Source: Prevotellaceae bacterium
Lineage (GTDB): Bacteria; Bacteroidota; Bacteroidia; Bacteroidales; UBA932
Direction of reading: 5' to 3'
Assembly: GCA_031273485.1 (NCBI GenBank)
Contig: JAISRS010000249.1
Coordinates: 1-8,993, forward strand
DNA length: 8,993 nucleotides
Each line of letters starts with the position of its first letter. Position 1 is the first letter of the stretch. The notes under the pieces are model-generated. The model was given only the letters and a program-made list of their open reading frames with translations. It was not told where the DNA came from and did no database searches. Both the position numbers and the translations under genes were made by a program. This document shows, in pieces, positions 6,501 to 8,993 of the stretch.

Positions 6501-7344
6501 AGATTAAAACAACAAACAGGGTGATATATATATCTTTCCGTACCTGAACGGAATTACCTACAGCCACGCGAGGCGCTCCGAAATATTGCGCTTTGTAATT
6601 TTTGTAACCGTACTCTCCTGTTTCATTGTTATTGAAATCGTTAGTTATCCTGTCCAAGACAGAAATCAATTTGGTATTATTTTTGGTTTCGCCATGTTTG
6701 TTCACAGGTAACATTAGAATAATCAGGTTCTTTTCGTCTTTTGAGAATAAATATCCGTCAATTACGGTAAAAGCCGTTTGCATTTCTTTCATTTGCAATA
6801 GATGTTCGAATGTGAAACCTGCCGGATCGCGCAACAATCCTTCACGAGCCAAAATCCCTCCGGGAGTGGATATTGCACGCAAATAACCGTTTAAAACGGA
6901 ATCAAGTTCAACCGGCTGAATTAAAAGCGTATCTTTATACCTTTCGGGATTTATAAATATCGGAAAATTGCTTGCAATTATTGAGTAAGTTTTCATAAAA
7001 TCGTCTTGAGAAACAGTTGATTTTATTCCACTTAACAAGCCATCGCATTGTGTTTTGATAATTTCCGTCAAAGTGTCGGCAATAGATATAAGCGTATCCT
7101 TGTCGGGATGTCCGTCTTCGGCGTATATTCTCATAATCAGTTGCTCCGTGGACTTTGTTTTTTCAATAAGCAAAGCCAGCTCTTCCGTTTCCTTATCTAT
7201 CCGCAACATTTTGGAAATATCTTCCTCAAAAGATACTCTCGAAGCTAAAACAGCGCATGTTAAGATAATAAATAAAAGAAAATAATTCCTCCTTTTGGGA
7301 TATTTCACAAAATATTTATAAATTTCAATAAAAAGACTCTCCAT
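3502..7344 (-). CDS. Trifunctional MMPL-family exporter / lysophospholipid acyltransferase / class I SAM methyltransferase
   Basis: A 1280-residue inner-membrane fusion. Residues 1-810 are an RND/MMPL exporter: TM1 at 21-38, a periplasmic loop at 39-270, TM2-6 at 271-413, TM7 at 440-460, a second loop at 461-663, and TM8-12 at 664-805. Another hydrophobic stretch lies at 819-850. Residues 880-1050 are a PlsC-type acyltransferase with the HX4D catalytic motif (NHQSMID, H902-D907), FPEGSR at 967-972 and LPI at 997-999. Residues 1100-1280 are a Rossmann methyltransferase with SAM motif DAGCGYG (1111-1117), acidic D1136 after strand 2, and SDVLHY (1176-1181). The same three-part architecture is known in Bacteroidetes, often near aryl polyene, flexirubin or other fatty-acid-like clusters. 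Acylating, methylating and exporting a lipid product is therefore a reasonable inference, but no such cluster is in this window. The TM4 relay motif reads GIAVNY (Asn for the usual Asp) and TM10 reads GLGDDF. The DNA is AT-richer than its flanks. The start is the first ATG, 20 bp below a -7-like box. The frame is intact. Confidence 0.88.
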   Translation of the reverse strand: MESLFIEIYKYFVKYPKRRNYFLLFIILTCAVLASRVSFEEDISKMLRIDKETEELALLIEKTKSTEQLIMRIYAEDGHPDKDTLISIADTLTEIIKTQCDGLLSGIKSTVSQDDFMKTYSIIASNFPIFINPERYKDTLLIQPVELDSVLNGYLRAISTPGGILAREGLLRDPAGFTFEHLLQMKEMQTAFTVIDGYLFSKDEKNLIILMLPVNKHGETKNNTKLISVLDRITNDFNNNETGEYGYKNYKAQYFGAPRVAVGNSVQVRKDIYITLFVVLICILLLLISIFGKKRLPLLIVATVSFAGLFSLAAVGLFKSTISLIAIGSGAVILGIAVNYPIHFFTHYMHNRDVEKTIKSMVFPMTVGSLTTVGGFLCLTLTGSPLLTDFGLFGAFCLIGAALFSLVFLPHLFGKILEPRKINRTRNVFEKLSHYPLDKKPVLIGLIIVLTPVFLYFSFDVEYETDLSKLNYMSEEVQDVENQFNILSGAQKTILLVSRGKSPEEALSNSYKAYLLTDSLCRAGYECSYIGVAKAVPPRDIQRENIEKWNGYWKTSREDEKESIEKIFIKNGLNISLFDDFFSTLEGQAQTISEEDYQYLIDVFGNDYLYSDSTISTLVSHIVTLPENIPAITKIINKSPDTKVLNKQSITENLLSTVSNDFNTITFYTSLLVFLAILLSYGRIELTLITFIPMLISWVWILGIMGIAGIKFNIVNIILSTFIFGLGDDFCIFTTDACLKFYRKQENHTPVIRMSIIISGLTGLIGFGALLFAKHPAIYSLATVSVLGISSVLLISQTLQPFLFRILVLKPVSEGRPPISLLTVVNSLFFFNYFLLGSVLLSLSTLFIRILPVKNSKKKLCLHYLIHYMCRSLFALAVTVKKIKINPHGETFKTPAIIIANHQSMIDILQILALSPKIVFVVKDWVWKSPIMGLFVRFAGFHSISNGLDTVESYMNTIKAGYSIVIFPEGSRTNGLEIKRFHKGAFFLAEQLHVDILPIIIQNNCETLHKGSFCVYPNQITLKICERIAPENHSFGCGYKERTKVVSAFYRREYIRLGEEVSNPRYCVRKLRDAFMYKSPVLEWYIRIKLKIEDGYESFHKLVPLKGKIIDAGCGYGFLSYVLSVKSADREILGLDYDKAKIDEAANCYIKTPKVNFRYADITKYDFERADCFIFSDVLHYIKTDEIENIAQQLSEKLLSGGVVIIRDADTKEHRFNKISEFLSTKIFKFNKTEGELSFFTTEDICRIFEKYGFEYKIVNNDGRANFAINTYWILKAKDV

Positions 7345-7363
7345 TGTTACGGCAAAAATTTTG

Positions 7364-7371
7364 CAAAATTA
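7364..7371 (-). promoter_or_regulatory. Possible -7 box for the trifunctional gene
   Basis: TAATTTTG on the minus strand matches TAnnTTTG and lies 19 bases upstream of the ATG at 7344, in the 64-bp gap between the gene and the MITE-like element. No clear TTTG occurs at the expected -33 position. Confidence 0.45.
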
Positions 7372-7408
7372 ACTAAATAATCTCAATGTAATTTGAAATT
7401 CATAAAAA

Positions 7409-7736
7409 CGGCTAAATCTTATTTTGAGGCGCTATGGATGGAGGACGCTACGACGAACGAAGGAAACGTAGCCTACCTCCATAGGGTGTATTCCAAAATG
7501 TCGCTTTGTAAAGGGAACTCCTAAAAACTGCTTTTTCGGCGTTCAATGTCAATTTTATTAATTTTTAAATCCTCATTTACAATTGGAAAACTCCGGTTTA
7601 AAAATCTTGTCTGCCTTGAAAAATCGAGTTTTTAGGAGTTCCCTTGCAATATTCCCTCTGCCAATGACGGCTGCGCCGAACAGAGGGAACGTAGTTGTCA
7701 CATCCCTCCACAGCGCCTCAAAATAAGATTTAGCCG
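7409..7736. mobile_element. MITE-like 328-bp element with nested inverted repeats
   Basis: Perfect 25-bp terminal inverted repeats begin CGGCTAAATCTTATTTTG (7409-7433) and end at 7736 (7712-7736). A second perfect inverted repeat of 19 bp, AAGGGAACTCCTAAAAACT (7511-7529) with its complement at 7627-7645, lies inside. Each flank holds its own hairpin. On the left, CTATGG...GCTACG (7432-7452) pairs with 7467-7484 with small bulges. On the right, TTCCCTCTG (7652-7660) pairs perfectly with CAGAGGGAA (7681-7689). The central 97 bp are AT-rich. There is no transposase and no long gene, so it would be mobilised in trans or be a dead copy. No target-site duplication is evident. It sits between the promoter of the trifunctional gene and the terminator of the beta-helix gene. 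It could instead be a structured intergenic repeat. Confidence 0.75.
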
Positions 7737-7740
7737 ACAA

Positions 7741-7778
7741 GAAAAAGAAAGGAGAAACAGAGTGGTATCTGTTTCTCC
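7741..7778 (-). terminator. Intrinsic terminator of the beta-helix gene
   Basis: A perfect 11-bp stem GGAGAAACAGA (7751-7761) / TCTGTTTCTCC (7768-7778) with a 6-base loop. On the minus strand it is followed by the T-rich tract TTTCTTTTTC (7741-7750). It starts 36 bp past the stop codon at 7815 and ends 4 bp from the MITE-like element. Confidence 0.85.
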
Positions 7779-7814
7779 TGTTCGGATTGGTTAAGGAGTT
7801 AGGGTGTTGTCGAT

Positions 7815-8993
7815 TTAGTACACCGTATTTTGCGGGTCGAAATTGCACCATCCTGTTGTCCAATTATTGGCGACGGTTTCGGAGGGTGCGAAGGCGCCGA
7901 TATAATTGACCTTGTCGAAGCCTGACGACACCTTTGCGTTCGTCCACGTTGCGCCGGTTGCCAGAGGGCTGTCGGAAGCGGGGAACACTACGGGATTTGT
8001 CAGCGTCAGCGGATTACCCGACAGTTTCAGCTCGGCAAGGGCAGCGAATGTACGGTTGCCGCCGCCGGAGCGGTTGAAATAGTTTTGGGTAAACGCTCCG
8101 GGTTCGGGGTCGAATTGAGTATTCTCCACCCAGTATTGTTTGTCCTGAAAATCTTGTACGGCGCCGGCTATCACGCAGTTAGCAACGTTGAGTTTACCCT
8201 CCGTCGCCCAGGTTTGCGTGGTGGAGCCTTTGTCGTTTTCGATAATCATACCGATGGGGAAAGCGGCGACGAGCGAATTGAAGATGCTCAGCTGCGTGTT
8301 TCGGCGCAGGTGAAGACCCGCCTGAAAACGCGGACCTCCGCTCGGACTGCCCTCCGTAACCTCGCTGTTGCTGTAGGCTGCCGGGTTGGCGACGGGTCCG
8401 AACAGGCTGACATTGGCGAACACAGCGCTCGTATAAGGCTCCGTGGCAGAGCCGTTGGCGTTGTTGTCGGACTCGAAGCTGTTGGAAGCCGATTTATCCG
8501 CAACCCTGGGGTCGCGTACCGCAAGGGCAAACTGTATTTTGCCGCCGAAACCGTTGTCGGTGTCGAAATCGTCGTCCCAGCCGCGGAAAGCCACCAGATA
8601 TCTGGCATTGACCGTCCCGCCGAACCATTCGAAAGAATCGTCGCCGGAGAAGGACACCTGTACGTGATCGACCTGAGTTCCGGAGCCTACCGAGCCGAAG
8701 GTAATACCGTTGATTTCGTTGTCGGTGGAATATTCTATTCCGGCAAATTCCACACGCACATAGCTCAATACGCCCGAATTATCGTTCACGTTCATGCCGC
8801 CGTGCTGCGACCTTACGCCGCCTTCGATGGTCTGCACACCCATGTTGTTGGGCGCGTTGCCGAGCAGGATAAGTCCGCCCCAGTCGCCCGTGCGTCGGCT
8901 TCCGGGAGCCTGCGCGGAAGTAAACACAATCGGCAGGTCTTTAGTCCCCTGGGCGATGATTTTCCCGCCGCGTTCCACAATCAGGGTACCCTT
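7815..8993 (-). CDS. Secreted beta-helix protein of the Bacteroidetes TonB-receptor-associated type (5' end missing)
   Basis: The last 392 residues of a protein that continues past the right edge; the frame is open to base 8993 (KGTLIVERGGKIIAQGTKDL). The visible part has rungs typical of a right-handed parallel beta-helix: PIVFTS, GDWGGLILLGNAP, VLSYVRVEFAG, NEINGITFGSVGSGTQVDHV, then GDDSFEWFGGTVNARYLVAF and RGWDDDFDTDNGFGGKIQF. It ends VANNWTTGWCNFDPQNTVY, the natural C-terminus of this family. No type IX secretion tail is seen. Members are usually exported, often as lipoproteins, and commonly lie next to TonB-dependent receptor genes. They are sometimes mislabelled as multidrug transporters. 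The exact role is unknown. The Asp-rich GDDSFEWF and RGWDDDFDTDNG loops suggest calcium or ligand binding, as inference. A signal peptide would lie outside the window. GC-rich compared with the gene downstream; its terminator is at 7741-7778. Confidence 0.8.
   Translation of the reverse strand, partial: KGTLIVERGGKIIAQGTKDLPIVFTSAQAPGSRRTGDWGGLILLGNAPNNMGVQTIEGGVRSQHGGMNVNDNSGVLSYVRVEFAGIEYSTDNEINGITFGSVGSGTQVDHVQVSFSGDDSFEWFGGTVNARYLVAFRGWDDDFDTDNGFGGKIQFALAVRDPRVADKSASNSFESDNNANGSATEPYTSAVFANVSLFGPVANPAAYSNSEVTEGSPSGGPRFQAGLHLRRNTQLSIFNSLVAAFPIGMIIENDKGSTTQTWATEGKLNVANCVIAGAVQDFQDKQYWVENTQFDPEPGAFTQNYFNRSGGGNRTFAALAELKLSGNPLTLTNPVVFPASDSPLATGATWTNAKVSSGFDKVNYIGAFAPSETVANNWTTGWCNFDPQNTVY

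Noticed and set aside
7400..7745. Target-site duplication flanking the MITE-like element
   Set aside because: The bases outside the two 25-bp ends (TAAAAA on the left, ACAAGA on the right) do not form a convincing direct repeat.
7573..7863. 96-codon minus-strand frame across the terminator and MITE-like element
   Set aside because: It begins inside the beta-helix gene in another frame, crosses an intrinsic terminator and then reads repeat DNA. Only the repeat arm is of interest.

Overview
The window looks like part of a chromosome from a Bacteroidetes bacterium, most likely Bacteroidales. Three things support this: promoter-like TAnnTTTG elements (one with a perfectly spaced TTTG at -33), gene families typical of that phylum (an MMPL exporter/acyltransferase/methyltransferase fusion and a secreted beta-helix protein of the TonB-receptor-associated type), and a Mu-like prophage tail module of the Bacteroides type. 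Base composition changes visibly along the window. The phage genes and the right-hand beta-helix gene are GC-richer, while the large fusion gene and the intergenic DNA are AT-rich. Degraded phage genes and long simple arrays suggest a decaying, repeat-rich, possibly host-associated genome. That last point is inference.

Left part (1-2859): a defective prophage tail region. A 21-bp tandem array runs directly into the start of a tail tube gene (119-538). Next come a small tail assembly chaperone (564-857) and an open -1 frame (851-1021) that looks like the frameshifted T extension of a lambda G/GT-type chaperone. The tape measure gene follows as two out-of-register fragments (1292-1888 and 1885-2223), then only the C-terminus of a baseplate hub gene (to 2480). 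Several kilobases of tail genes therefore appear to have been deleted. Two small genes on the opposite strand sit in this module like cargo: an 87-residue membrane protein (987-1250) with its own consensus promoter, and a secreted septoil-knot (DUF6150-like) protein (2482-2859).

Middle (2860-3501): an intergenic stretch of about 640 bp. It holds AT-rich degenerate repeats, a two-part 21-bp array (seven units one way, then three units of a related, inverted sequence) with phased A/T tracts, and an intrinsic terminator for the minus-strand gene to the right.

Right part (3502-8993), all minus strand: a 1280-residue protein fusing an RND/MMPL exporter, a PlsC-type lysophospholipid acyltransferase and a class I SAM methyltransferase; a 328-bp MITE-like element with nested inverted repeats that could fold as a cloverleaf; a strong intrinsic terminator; and the 3' part of a secreted beta-helix protein gene that runs off the window. 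The trifunctional protein probably modifies and exports a lipid or polyene-type product, but its usual biosynthetic partners are not in this window. The prophage, the fusion gene and the beta-helix gene show no functional link. They look like neighbours separated by repeats.
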